Below, one piece after another: positions 6,555 to 12,783 of a stretch of DNA of 12,783 bases (position 1 is its first letter; each line of letters opens with the position of its first letter). Below the pieces are notes generated by a model that was given only the letters and a program-made list of their open reading frames with translations, was not told the DNA's origin and did not search any database. The stretch is taken from assembly GCA_964548955.1 (NCBI GenBank), contig CAZJTP010000129.1, positions 1 to 12,783 of the forward strand. Direction: 5' to 3'. The DNA is from GCA-020344555 sp964548955 (GTDB lineage Bacteria; Planctomycetota; Phycisphaerae; UBA1845). The position numbers were made by a program, and so were the translations under genes.

Positions 6555-6918
6555 CTCTGGGTCAATGAGCGAGCGTGGAGCAGACAACGTTCTTCTGGGC
6601 GAGGTCGTCGAGCAGCTTGTCGAAGTGCTCCGGGATCTGCGGAATGCTGTCGGCCCCGTCGGGCCAATGAGGCCGCTCAGTGTTGCTGAGGCCGCTAAGG
6701 CTATGCGTTGCCGGCGTAGCGAAGTGGAGAGCCTCATTGAGAACGGAGCCATGCCCTTCATCAATCGCAACGGCCGCCGTTACATCCTCCCGTCCGACAT
6801 CAGCCACTGGCTGAGAAAGGAGTCGGCAAGAGAGTCTCCCAAAAGAAGGCGAACGATAACGAGGTCTCAGATTGACAATGAAGACATCGACCCGGCGCTA
6901 AGAGAGTTTTTTGACTGA
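6547..6918 (+). CDS. Excisionase-like MerR/HTH_17-type DNA-binding protein (123 aa)
   Basis: Residues 43-90 fit the excisionase/MerR-like winged helix-turn-helix: PLSVAEAAKAMRCRRSEVES for the helices, then LIENGAMPFINRNGRRYILPSDISHWL for the wing and the characteristic arginine/tyrosine that contacts DNA. Residues 15-38 form a likely amphipathic helix. The C-terminus is basic then acidic (KRRRTITRSQIDNEDIDPAL). The ATG at 6547 overlaps the upstream HTH gene's stop, which supports that start. Methionine 7 is an alternative. The last 21 bases overlap the tail of the convergent integrase-like gene. By family and position beside a recombinase gene it probably controls excision or transcription of the element. 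Confidence 0.8.
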   Translation: MGDSGSMSERGADNVLLGEVVEQLVEVLRDLRNAVGPVGPMRPLSVAEAAKAMRCRRSEVESLIENGAMPFINRNGRRYILPSDISHWLRKESARESPKRRRTITRSQIDNEDIDPALREFFD

Positions 6919-8208
6919 TCTCTTCTTCGGCTTCTTTTTCCACGCATTCAAGTCATCGGAATCCAGCAATTGGTTGATCCACTCCACAACCTGCTTCGTT
7001 TCCGGGGTCAGGGGTTTGAGGTATTCGTCTGCAGCATTGGACTTGCCATGGCCGAGAAACGTCCGCAATTGCGCGATGCCTGTTCCAGCCAAGCTTGCAA
7101 AGGCCGTGGCGCCGAGATGTCTCCAGACATAGAAGCCTTCTCTCCAATCCTCGACGCCCGCCCGCGCCTTCAGCTTCCGCCAAGCCTGGGCCACACTGTC
7201 ACATCGCTTGAACGGGGTTTTCGCGGGGCCCCTGGTGCTGGTGCCGTTCACCATTTCGTCCCTACTCTTGGCCGTCACCCACACGAGCGGCCTCCCTGTC
7301 CTGGTGACGAAGAGTGACTCATCTGCCTCTCTTGGATTGTCCTTGAGGTACTCACGAAGATGAAGCCAGACAAGCGGCCTCATCACTCCGTAACGGGCGA
7401 AGCCGGTCTTGCTCCGTCTCATGTCGTAGCTGTCGGCGTCGAAATGTACTGCCCTGGCCCGAGCCAGATCGTCGTTCCCGAAGCCCAAGCCGAGGCCCAT
7501 CCATATCCACAGGCGTTCCCTGGCAGTCGCGGCCTTCAGAATCTCCTGGATCATCTTGACCGTGGGGATGCTCCGCCTCTTCCGCAGCTCGGTGCCACCG
7601 AACTTCCTCACGTCCTCTGCGCCAAAGGGCAGCCGAATGCTGAAAGGGTCCCGCCTAGCAAAGCGAACGATTTCCCAGAATCGCTGGCGGTGTTTGTTGA
7701 TCTGCGAATCGCTCAGCCGGGTCACAAAGGAGAGCATCATCGACTCGTAGTCGGTGGCCGTCACGAGCTGGTCGAAAGGCGTTCGGCCCAGCCGAGTCCC
7801 GTACCGCTGCTTGCACCACCGGAGGATGCTGACTACCTGCCTGCGGTTGTCGTCGAAGACCCGCAGGCTGATTGTGCCCTTCGCCCGTCTGGCTCCCTCC
7901 GGTCTTACTCGCCGCTTCTCGTGCTGGATGTAGGCGTTCGCGATCGCCGGGAGGCTCTGGTTGATGTTTCCCTTGCCGAGGTCGCCATTCGGTGCGATAA
8001 TAACGGCAGCTTGGTCGTAGTTCTCGACGACCCACCGATGGTAGGCCAGTTCGGATTCGGTGCGGTCCTTCGAGAACCGCTTCCGTCTGGGCTTGCCGGC
8101 GGGATCCCGGTAAGATGTGTAGTACCGGCCCAGGCCAGGTTCCGGTTTGTCGGAGAGTTTCGGTATGCGGCGTTTTCTAGATTGCCTTTGCTCTGCCATC
8201 GACGCCAT
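6898..8208 (-). CDS. Tyrosine recombinase-like protein with degenerate catalytic boxes (436 aa)
   Basis: The domain order is that of a phage-type integrase: a basic N-terminus with an arm-like GRYYTSYRDPAGKPRRKRF, a core-binding helical region (about 83-190), and a catalytic domain (215-400). Lys267 (SKTGFARYG), Arg363-His364 (FYVWRHLGAT), LGH at 385-387 and the nucleophile Tyr396 (DEYLKP) are present. Box I is unusual: where a TGLRxGE-type arginine is expected the sequence reads LGFGNDDLARAR (241-252), and the first His of HxxR is Tyr360. I recall planctomycete proteins with GFGNTD at this place, so this is probably a conserved divergent family rather than decay. I chose the MASMAEQRQS start at 8208; the frame is open further upstream, but no better ribosome site is seen. 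Its stop overlaps the excisionase-like gene. Confidence 0.82.
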   Translation of the reverse strand: MASMAEQRQSRKRRIPKLSDKPEPGLGRYYTSYRDPAGKPRRKRFSKDRTESELAYHRWVVENYDQAAVIIAPNGDLGKGNINQSLPAIANAYIQHEKRRVRPEGARRAKGTISLRVFDDNRRQVVSILRWCKQRYGTRLGRTPFDQLVTATDYESMMLSFVTRLSDSQINKHRQRFWEIVRFARRDPFSIRLPFGAEDVRKFGGTELRKRRSIPTVKMIQEILKAATARERLWIWMGLGLGFGNDDLARARAVHFDADSYDMRRSKTGFARYGVMRPLVWLHLREYLKDNPREADESLFVTRTGRPLVWVTAKSRDEMVNGTSTRGPAKTPFKRCDSVAQAWRKLKARAGVEDWREGFYVWRHLGATAFASLAGTGIAQLRTFLGHGKSNAADEYLKPLTPETKQVVEWINQLLDSDDLNAWKKKPKKRSVKKLS

Positions 8209-8221
8209 GGTACCGCCGCTG

Positions 8222-8278
8222 CTGGCAACTGGCAACATTGTGATCAAAAAAGGGCGAATCTGGACGGTTTCTGGCAAC
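8222..8278. repeat. Three CTGGCAAC repeats upstream of the divergent integrase
   Basis: CTGGCAAC occurs at 8222-8229, 8229-8236 and 8271-8278, all in the same orientation, between the minus-strand recombinase start and the tRNA. Clustered short direct repeats next to an integrase and a tRNA att site are what arm-type recombinase binding sites look like; this is inference. Confidence 0.35.
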
Positions 8279-8325
8279 AAACGAGGAAGCGGAGGTTGTC
8301 GTAAAGCCTTGCAAATAAAGTACTT

Positions 8326-8397
<72 letters not shown>

Positions 8398-8420
8398 TTT
8401 GAACGTAACTTCTTTGCCGA

Positions 8421-8453
8421 ACGCTACTTAGCGTGCCTGCCTGCGTCGGGCAG
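8421..8453 (+). repeat. Two adjacent short palindromes downstream of tRNA-Gly
   Basis: ACGCTA-CT-TAGCGT (8421-8434) is followed directly by CTGCC (8437-8441) and GGCAG (8449-8453) with a seven-base loop. They lie between the tRNA 3' end and the integrase gene, where att core and accessory sites are expected. Confidence 0.4.
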
Positions 8454-8466
8454 TGCGGCCCAGAAG

Positions 8467-8504
8467 TCCGTGCCAAAAACCTAGTACTACGGTTTTGGCA
8501 CGGA
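8467..8504 (+). promoter_or_regulatory. Large inverted repeat directly upstream of the integrase start
   Basis: TCCGTGCCAAAAACC on the left is matched by GGTTTTGGCACGGA on the right, with one unpaired A. The spacer contains the eight-base palindrome TAGTACTA. The end of the right arm is 14 bases before the ATG at 8519, just in front of the GGAGG ribosome-binding site. The arm-spacer-arm layout suits a regulator operator, a recombinase core site, or an RNA hairpin controlling integrase expression. The 8-mer TGCCAAAA recurs at the start codon itself (8520-8527). Confidence 0.55.
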
Positions 8505-8518
8505 CGGAGGTGCTGCAT

Positions 8519-9706
8519 ATGCCAAAACTCAAACACAAGTTGCCCAGCTACTGTCGACACAAGGGGACCGGCCAGGCTCTGGTCCGCATCGAGGGGCGCG
8601 ATCGCTATCTCGGGCCGTACGGCTCGCCTAGGAGCAAGGCGAGATACGAAGCGGAAATCGCGCGCTGGCTGGCGACCAAGAGCTCGCCGGTCCTTCAGGA
8701 GTGCGCCGAACAGGTTCCCAAGGACGATCTCCGTATAACCGAGCTCCTGGTCGCCTACCTTGAGTTCGCGCGCCAGTACTACAGGAAGAACGGCCGACCC
8801 ACCGGGGAGATTGACAATATCAGGGATGCGATCCGCCCGCTCTCCGAGCTCTACCGAGACGGGCCGATCGGAGATTTTACTCCAGCATGCCTGAAGGCCG
8901 TGATGCATGCGATGGTCAACGCCGGGTTGTCTCGCAAGGTCGTCAACGCCCGCGTCAACCGACTGCGGCGTGTGTTCAGGTGGGGAGTCGAGAACGAGCT
9001 TGTTGAGCCACACGTCCTGCATGCCTTGCAGGCCGTGGCCCCCCTCAAGAAGGGTTGTACGACGGCACCTGAGACCGAGGAAGTGAAGCCCGTTCCCGAC
9101 GCCAACATCGAGAAAGTGCTCCCGTTGGTTACGGCGCAAGTGCGAGCGATGATCGAGCTGCAAAGGCTGACGGGCATGCGCCCAGGCGAGCTCGTCATCA
9201 TGAGACCGTGCGACGTTGATCGCAGCAAACCGATCTGGCTCTACCATCCGATGTCTCACAAGACAGAGCATCACGGGATCACCCGAGAGGTCTTCATTGG
9301 CCCGCAGGCACAACAGATCCTACAGCCGTTCCTGGTCCGTGATGCGGAGTCCTTCCTGTTCAGCCCACGGGAGGCGATGCTTGAGCACAAACGGCAACGG
9401 CGTCTCAGCGCGAAGGACGCGAAGATCCGCGCGGCCGCCCATGTCAAGCTTCGTGTTTCCGAGAGAGTCGGCGAACGATACACAAGGAACAGCTACCACA
9501 ACGCCGTGTACAAGGCGTGCCGCAAGGCGGGAATCCGGCCGTGGGGGCCGAACCGCCTGCGCCACAATGCTGCTACGCTGTTGCGCGAGCAGTTCGGCAT
9601 CGAAGCCGCGCGCGTGATCCTGGGCCACACGTCGGCAGCGATGACCGAGATCTATGCCGAGATGGATCGCGCGAAGGCGGCTGACATCATGTGGCAAGTC
9701 GGTTAG
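8519..9706 (+). CDS. Tyrosine-type site-specific integrase, planctomycete type (395 aa)
   Basis: The N-terminus MPKLKHKLPSYCRHKGTGQA followed by RDRYLGPYGSPRSKARYEAE is the signature start of a large planctomycete integrase group. The core-binding domain spans about 70-165 (ITELLVAYLEFARQYYRKNG). The catalytic domain shows Arg221 in TGMRPGEL, Lys248 in SHKTEHHG, Arg348-His349 in NRLRHNAAT, His370 in ILGHTSAAMT and nucleophile Tyr379 in EIYAEM. The usual first His of HxxR is Asn345, a deviation many active integrases tolerate. The ATG at 8519 is chosen over upstream in-frame codons because GGAGG lies eight bases before it. Lying 121 bases after tRNA-Gly on the same strand, it probably integrates at the tRNA 3' end. 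The upstream inverted repeat may control it. Confidence 0.93.
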   Translation: MPKLKHKLPSYCRHKGTGQALVRIEGRDRYLGPYGSPRSKARYEAEIARWLATKSSPVLQECAEQVPKDDLRITELLVAYLEFARQYYRKNGRPTGEIDNIRDAIRPLSELYRDGPIGDFTPACLKAVMHAMVNAGLSRKVVNARVNRLRRVFRWGVENELVEPHVLHALQAVAPLKKGCTTAPETEEVKPVPDANIEKVLPLVTAQVRAMIELQRLTGMRPGELVIMRPCDVDRSKPIWLYHPMSHKTEHHGITREVFIGPQAQQILQPFLVRDAESFLFSPREAMLEHKRQRRLSAKDAKIRAAAHVKLRVSERVGERYTRNSYHNAVYKACRKAGIRPWGPNRLRHNAATLLREQFGIEAARVILGHTSAAMTEIYAEMDRAKAADIMWQVG

Positions 9707-9745
9707 GCTGCAGCTGCGGTACCGGCAGCATGTTTGCCGTGCGGT

Positions 9746-9776
9746 CTCCACCGATCGTCTCTGACGGTCGGTGGAG
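9746..9776 (+). terminator. Stable hairpin after the integrase gene
   Basis: CTCCACCGATCG pairs with CGGTCGGTGGAG (12 pairs with one T-G) around a seven-base loop, 40 bases after the integrase stop. It lacks a T run, so it may be a processing or attenuating hairpin rather than a classical intrinsic terminator. Confidence 0.45.
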
Positions 9777-9808
9777 GCTGAACCGCTTGTGGGTTCATCT
9801 CGTCAGGA

Positions 9809-10036
9809 GTGCCTGGCAGGGAACCCGGTTTCTCTACGTCTGCGGAGCAGGAGCTCACCTCTCAGCCGTTCGCGGTACACGGGAGACGCACCAACGGGCA
9901 AGGCGCATGCTCAATCTGTCGGAGACACTGTGCGGCGCCGGTGCCGGAGGAGATGAGGTACACGGTCGACTTCGGGCTACGGCTCAGGGCGCTCCCGCGA
10001 CCGGGGGCCACGCAGGAGTTAGCTCGAGTTCCTTGA
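9809..10036 (+). CDS. Small Cys-containing protein, unknown (75 aa)
   Basis: The GTG-initiated frame starts MPGREPGFSTSAEQELTSQP and later contains CSICRRHCAAPVPEEMRYTV and DFGLRLRALPRPGATQELAR. Third codon positions are overwhelmingly G or C from about 9840 to the stop, unlike the other frames, and the CxxCxxxC cluster looks like a small metal-binding site. GTG 9809 is directly abutted by AGGA, leaving no normal spacing, so the true start is uncertain. It lies between the integrase hairpin and the tRNA-Pro remnant, on the strand of the integrase. It could be a small accessory gene of the same element. No family is recognised. Confidence 0.4.
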   Translation: MPGREPGFSTSAEQELTSQPFAVHGRRTNGQGACSICRRHCAAPVPEEMRYTVDFGLRLRALPRPGATQELARVP

Positions 10037-10068
10037 CAATGTGTCGGCCAGCTCTCGGCTACACAGTG

Positions 10069-10117
10069 CGCTGGACTGGGGGTCAAGAGGTCGCTGGTTC
10101 GAATCCAGTCGCCCCGA
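10069..10117 (+). pseudogene. 3' half of a tRNA-Pro(GGG)-like gene, possible att scar
   Basis: The sequence contains an anticodon-arm remnant CTGGA-CTGGGGG-TCAAG (one mismatch; anticodon GGG), variable loop AGGTC, T arm GCTGG-TTCGAAT-CCAGT, acceptor 3' strand CGCCCCG and discriminator A. Upstream there is no CGGGGCG acceptor strand and no proper D arm, so the tRNA is incomplete. The 3' half of a tRNA left without its 5' half is what an integrated element leaves at the far att site. Decay of a former tRNA is the alternative. Confidence 0.6.
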
Positions 10118-10145
10118 ATCGCGTAAGTTCTTGCAAATCAGTATG

Positions 10146-10250
10146 TTACGTCTTCTTTCCGGCCCGCTCTTCGCATCGCCAAGCATGGCGTTCCAGGAAA
10201 TCATCGAGCAATTTGACCTCCCCGTTGACCTCCCCAGTTCCGGTGGTCAC
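10146..10250 (-). CDS. Possible tiny coupled ORF (34 aa)
   Basis: Starting from a GTG that overlaps the TGA of the upstream minus-strand ORF (GTGA), the frame reads VTTGTGEVNGEVKLLDDFLE and then RHAWRCEERAGKKT before TAA. Codons mostly end in G or C, and the composition is protein-like with one central helix. There is no Shine-Dalgarno sequence, so it would depend on re-initiation after the 51-aa ORF. An alternative is that it is the remainder of a longer protein after a frameshift at the overlap. No family is recognised. Confidence 0.35.
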   Translation of the reverse strand: MTTGTGEVNGEVKLLDDFLERHAWRCEERAGKKT

Positions 10251-10402
10251 GCCAAGCTGACGTGGCGCGAAACTGTCTTCCTGACGCCCCCGGGGAACAC
10301 GATGGCGTGCGGCCCTCGGCGGTGCCCCGCAGTGACCACACGGATCTTCGGGCTGACCTCGCCGGTGGATGGCGGTTCGGTACGAGGGGCACGGGTCGTC
10401 AT
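10247..10402 (-). CDS. Small basic protein, unknown (51 aa)
   Basis: The ORF starts MTTRAPRTEPPSTGEVSPKI and continues RVVTAGHRRGPHAIVFPGGV to RKTVSRHVSLA. Nearly all its codons end in G or C while the antisense frames do not, so this is the most credible coding frame in the region. AGGTG lies four bases before the ATG. Both that site and the ATG are buried in a near-perfect hairpin (10400-10425), implying translational or operator control. The protein is basic, lacks Cys, and has no recognisable domain. It is followed by an overlapping 34-aa ORF on the same strand. It resembles the tiny proteins often seen in planctomycete mobile elements, but I cannot name a function. Confidence 0.5.
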   Translation of the reverse strand: MTTRAPRTEPPSTGEVSPKIRVVTAGHRRGPHAIVFPGGVRKTVSRHVSLA

Positions 10403-10425
10403 CGAACACCTGTGGTGTTTCGATG
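10400..10425 (-). promoter_or_regulatory. Hairpin occluding the RBS and start codon of the 51-aa gene
   Basis: On the minus strand CATCGAAACACC pairs with GGTGTTCGATG across a three-base ACA loop, with one bulged A. The right arm contains the Shine-Dalgarno AGGTG and the ATG start codon. As DNA it is also a 26-bp palindrome that a dimeric repressor could bind. Confidence 0.5.
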
Positions 10426-11151
10426 TGCTTGGCCCCGAGACGACGCACGCCCGCACCGGGATGCGCGGGAGGCGTTGCCCCGGGCCCGTTTCCCAGGCTA
10501 TCCCGCACTGAGGTTACGCGGTGATGGGGTATCGATCCTCGATCACTTTGTGAATCGGTCCGCCGCCCGGCCGACGTTGACCGGTCCCGGCACGTGGCAG
10601 CCGCGCGCATTGTCGGACATGCCAAGGCGGCGTAGTGGTGCGTCCGATCGTTGGATGCGACGTAACCTCTGTCGTCGGACCTGACACAGTAGGAGTGGAG
10701 TTACGCCCGACTCCTCCACAGCCTTCGGTTCCACTGTCGCTTTAACCATCCTTCGTTACTGACCTCTGGGCGTTACCAGGGCACGGTGCCGAGCCCTCGA
10801 TGGGCAGTCAGCAGCGGAAGGCCCGACTGTCGCGATGTCGAATCGCTGGATGATTCGCCAGGTCTGTCATCCGCCCGCCGGTTCACCGTGCGACCTCTTG
10901 GCATACTGATCTTCCCACTTGGTTGCTATGTTGTTAGTCTGACAGTAATCCATGGACGGGACAGATTCGCCGGAGGCAGGAGTCTGAAACGGGCCCTGCG
11001 GCTCAAATCCGTCGACGGTTGAGCTTGGCCCGCGACCCCCTGCACACATCCGAGCGCGACGAGAGACTGTCTGCCCCGCCCGGGGGCCCTGGCGCCTCCG
11101 TCCCAGGCGGCGTTCGGGCTACACCCGGGCGACAGAACGGAGGACCCAGCC
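10426..11151. other. Gap without a convincing gene
   Basis: About 725 bases in which no frame on either strand keeps a consistent codon bias. Visible items are a GC-rich hairpin CCCGC/GCGGG (10450-10469) and an AGGAGT/ACTCCT inverted repeat (10691-10715). A minus ORF (10543-10749) and a plus ORF (10786-11022) are both weak. The end of the gap is the leader of the secreted protein gene, with GGAGG eight bases before its ATG. It may be a decayed element end. Confidence 0.4.
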
Positions 11152-12783
11152 ATGCAGCGTTGCCGACCCCTGCTCACCATGTTTGTATCCCTGTGCGGGG
11201 TATCCACGTCAGACGCTGGCGTACTGAACGACTACAACCCGTGGGACGTGAACATCCCAGACAACAACGGCTCGGTTAACAGTGATCTAGACTTGTCTGG
11301 TGCGCCAGCCGACGCGGAGATCACCAAGGTCAAGGTGTATTACGAGATCCGACATGCCTGTCCTGGGGATCTCGACGTATGGCTCACCACATACTACAGC
11401 GGCAGCTGGCATGACTACTTCCTCTATCATCACGGCGATTTGAGTTGTGCAGATGACATCGTTGAGACGCGAGATAACATTCATCGATGGGATGGAGCCT
11501 CCCCGAACAACACGTGGTACCTCGTGGCACGTGACAACGCCACGGGCAATGTCGGCTATATCGATTTCTTTGAGCTGTGGGTGTACTACGAGTCTAATGA
11601 ACCCCCCAACGAACCATACAACGAGGATCCGAATGACGGCGAAGACGACGTTTCAATCAACTCCAATCTAGATTGGAGTTGCTCTGATCCGAATAACGAT
11701 ACGCTCTACTACACAGTATACTTCGAGAAGAACGACTCTTCGCCTGACGTCATCATCAAGAATAACTCGACGGGTTCTTCGGCCGACCCAGGAACACTCG
11801 ACTATGGCTCGCATTATTACTGGAAGGTCAAGGCCGACGACCACAATGGTGGCGTTACCTGGGGGCCCGTGTGGGACTTCTACACGCAAGCGGAGCCCGT
11901 AATCGACGCTGACATCACGGTCACTTCTGTCGCCCCGAATCCCGTTGTGGCAGGAAACGAAATCACGATCTACTACTCTGTTGAGAATACGGGCAACGTA
12001 TCGCACAGTTTTGGCGTTGGCTGCGAGATTCGACACAACGACACCGTGGTTGCCGACGTATGTTCGGAAACGACGCCGGCAATCTCTGACGGCTCGACAC
12101 ATAACGGCGATTGCGGCTACCCGATACCGTCAGGCTGGAGCGAGGGCACGTACGTAGCTCGTTGCGTCGCCTGGTCCGGTGCGCCCGGAGCGAGCGATTG
12201 GCTCGATAGCCACGATCGCAGCTTCTCCGTTGAGGCGCCGAGCATCGACGCTCAGATTGTATCAGTGTCATTCAGCGACACTACGGTTGTCAATGGTGAC
12301 AACATAACTACGGCAACGGTAACTGTTCAGAACACCGGCGAGGCCTGCTGGTCGTTCTACGTTGGTGGCTCGTCGATTCGCGACGGAGGCACCGTGTGGC
12401 ATGACTGGCTACCCGCTCGCGCAATGCTGCAGCTGTGCCCGGGGTCAAGTGGATCCATTCGTGTCAACTGGTGCCCACCCCTCTCTACAACACCTGGTTC
12501 GTACGGCTTCTACTCCAAGGTATTTCGCAGCTCTACTGGTCCCACCTTTGTAGCTGAGGACTGGCAAGGGAACGTAATCACTGTGATGGCTAACCCACAA
12601 CCCGTGGCTGTCCGGCCAACGGAGATAATTGTGCGAACGGGAGAGTACTTCCCGTTGGACAGTCCTCAACATACAGCCCAACTGGTCGATCTCTGCCTCG
12701 CCCATGGAATCCCGGCTATAAGCCTGATGATTAATACTACAGCGCCGGATAGGCTCAAGCGAGGCTGTGACTTGAGCCGATGA
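11152..12783 (+). CDS. Secreted multidomain adhesion-like protein (P-domain, Fn3-like, CARDB repeats; 543 aa)
   Basis: Residues 1-22 form a signal peptide ending near STSDA. Residues 32-147 resemble a proprotein-convertase P domain (DLDLSGAPADAEITKVKVYY, LDVWLTTYYSGSWHDYFLYH, NTWYLVARDNATGNVGYIDF, ELWVYYE). A Pro/Asn-acidic linker leads to an Fn3-like domain (about 168-246; LDWSCSDPNNDTLYYTVYF, YYWKVKADDHNGG). Two CARDB-like beta domains follow (about 251-360 and 366-477), each opening with ID-A-I-V..V and containing VxNTG. The last 65 residues (RPTEIIVRTGEYFPLDSPQH, QLVDLCLAHGIPAISLMI) look like the first strand-helix unit of a TIM-barrel-like domain that then stops. The start has GGAGG at good spacing. 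It is probably a cell-surface or secreted binding protein, possibly truncated, and more A/T-rich in codon use than its neighbours. The stop coincides with the window end. Confidence 0.85.
   Translation: MQRCRPLLTMFVSLCGVSTSDAGVLNDYNPWDVNIPDNNGSVNSDLDLSGAPADAEITKVKVYYEIRHACPGDLDVWLTTYYSGSWHDYFLYHHGDLSCADDIVETRDNIHRWDGASPNNTWYLVARDNATGNVGYIDFFELWVYYESNEPPNEPYNEDPNDGEDDVSINSNLDWSCSDPNNDTLYYTVYFEKNDSSPDVIIKNNSTGSSADPGTLDYGSHYYWKVKADDHNGGVTWGPVWDFYTQAEPVIDADITVTSVAPNPVVAGNEITIYYSVENTGNVSHSFGVGCEIRHNDTVVADVCSETTPAISDGSTHNGDCGYPIPSGWSEGTYVARCVAWSGAPGASDWLDSHDRSFSVEAPSIDAQIVSVSFSDTTVVNGDNITTATVTVQNTGEACWSFYVGGSSIRDGGTVWHDWLPARAMLQLCPGSSGSIRVNWCPPLSTTPGSYGFYSKVFRSSTGPTFVAEDWQGNVITVMANPQPVAVRPTEIIVRTGEYFPLDSPQHTAQLVDLCLAHGIPAISLMINTTAPDRLKRGCDLSR

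Noticed and set aside
7360..8304. 314-aa plus-strand ORF opposite the recombinase
   Set aside because: Shadow frame of the minus-strand recombinase, with no ribosome-binding site and no recognisable motif.
10019..10204. Minus-strand ORF with RLDSNQRPLDPQSSAL
   Set aside because: This is the familiar spurious translation of antisense tRNA; it overlaps the tRNA-Pro remnant.
9691..10511. Plus-strand ORFs containing GGQEVAGSNPVAPN or GSRGRWFESSRPE
   Set aside because: Sense-strand translations of the tRNA-Pro remnant, in frames with poor codon bias; the opposite strand carries the better frames after 10146.
10543..10749. 68-aa minus-strand ORF MVKATVEPKAVEESG
   Set aside because: AAGG directly abuts the ATG, the first half lacks coding bias and no motif is visible; left unannotated.
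10786..11022. 78-aa plus-strand ORF with a hydrophobic segment
   Set aside because: GTG start without ribosome-binding site, mixed codon bias; the hydrophobic run looks coincidental.

Overview
The window looks like an accessory, mobile-element-rich stretch of a GC-rich bacterial chromosome, most likely from the Planctomycetota. That placement is an inference. It rests on the integrase at 8519-9706, whose N-terminus (MPKL..HKLPSYCRHK, then RDRYLGPYGSPRSKARYE) is typical of planctomycete integrases as I remember them, and on a second recombinase-like protein with a GFGN box that I also associate with that phylum.

Layout. (1) Positions 47-1138, minus strand: a 228-aa protein with a C-terminal zinc ribbon, then small genes that look truncated or frameshifted. 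(2) Positions 1139-2020: mostly non-coding, dominated by two copies of a 74-nt element (1240-1313 and 1397-1470) that fold into the same branched hairpin, followed by an apparently broken small ORF. (3) Positions 2021-6918, plus strand: an acidic protein of unknown function, a primase-polymerase of the archaeo-eukaryotic (AEP) type, a complete adenosylcobalamin-dependent class II ribonucleotide reductase (nrdJ), two overlapping small ORFs (the second with a helix-turn-helix-like sequence) and an excisionase-like HTH protein. The overlaps from nrdJ onward suggest one coupled operon. (4) Positions 6898-8208, minus strand: a tyrosine-recombinase-like protein with degenerate catalytic boxes, converging on and overlapping the excisionase-like gene. 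(5) Positions 8326-8397: tRNA-Gly(CCC). (6) Positions 8400-9776: a cluster of palindromes, then a second, more canonical tyrosine integrase on the plus strand and a hairpin after its stop. (7) Positions 9777-10425: a small Cys-rich ORF, the 3' half of a tRNA-Pro-like gene with no 5' half, and a minus-strand pair of tiny genes whose ribosome-binding site and start codon sit inside a hairpin. (8) Positions 10426-11151: nothing I can call coding. (9) Positions 11152-12783: a secreted multidomain protein (P-domain-like, Fn3-like, two CARDB-like domains) that appears to lose its last domain.

How it may work together (inference): primase-polymerase plus its own dNTP supply (NrdJ), then HTH/Xis-like regulators and an integrase beside a tRNA, reads as the replication and integration module of an integrated phage- or plasmid-like element. 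A second integrase on the other side of the same tRNA-Gly and a tRNA-Pro 3' scar about 1.7 kb away suggest several elements stacked at one tRNA hotspot.
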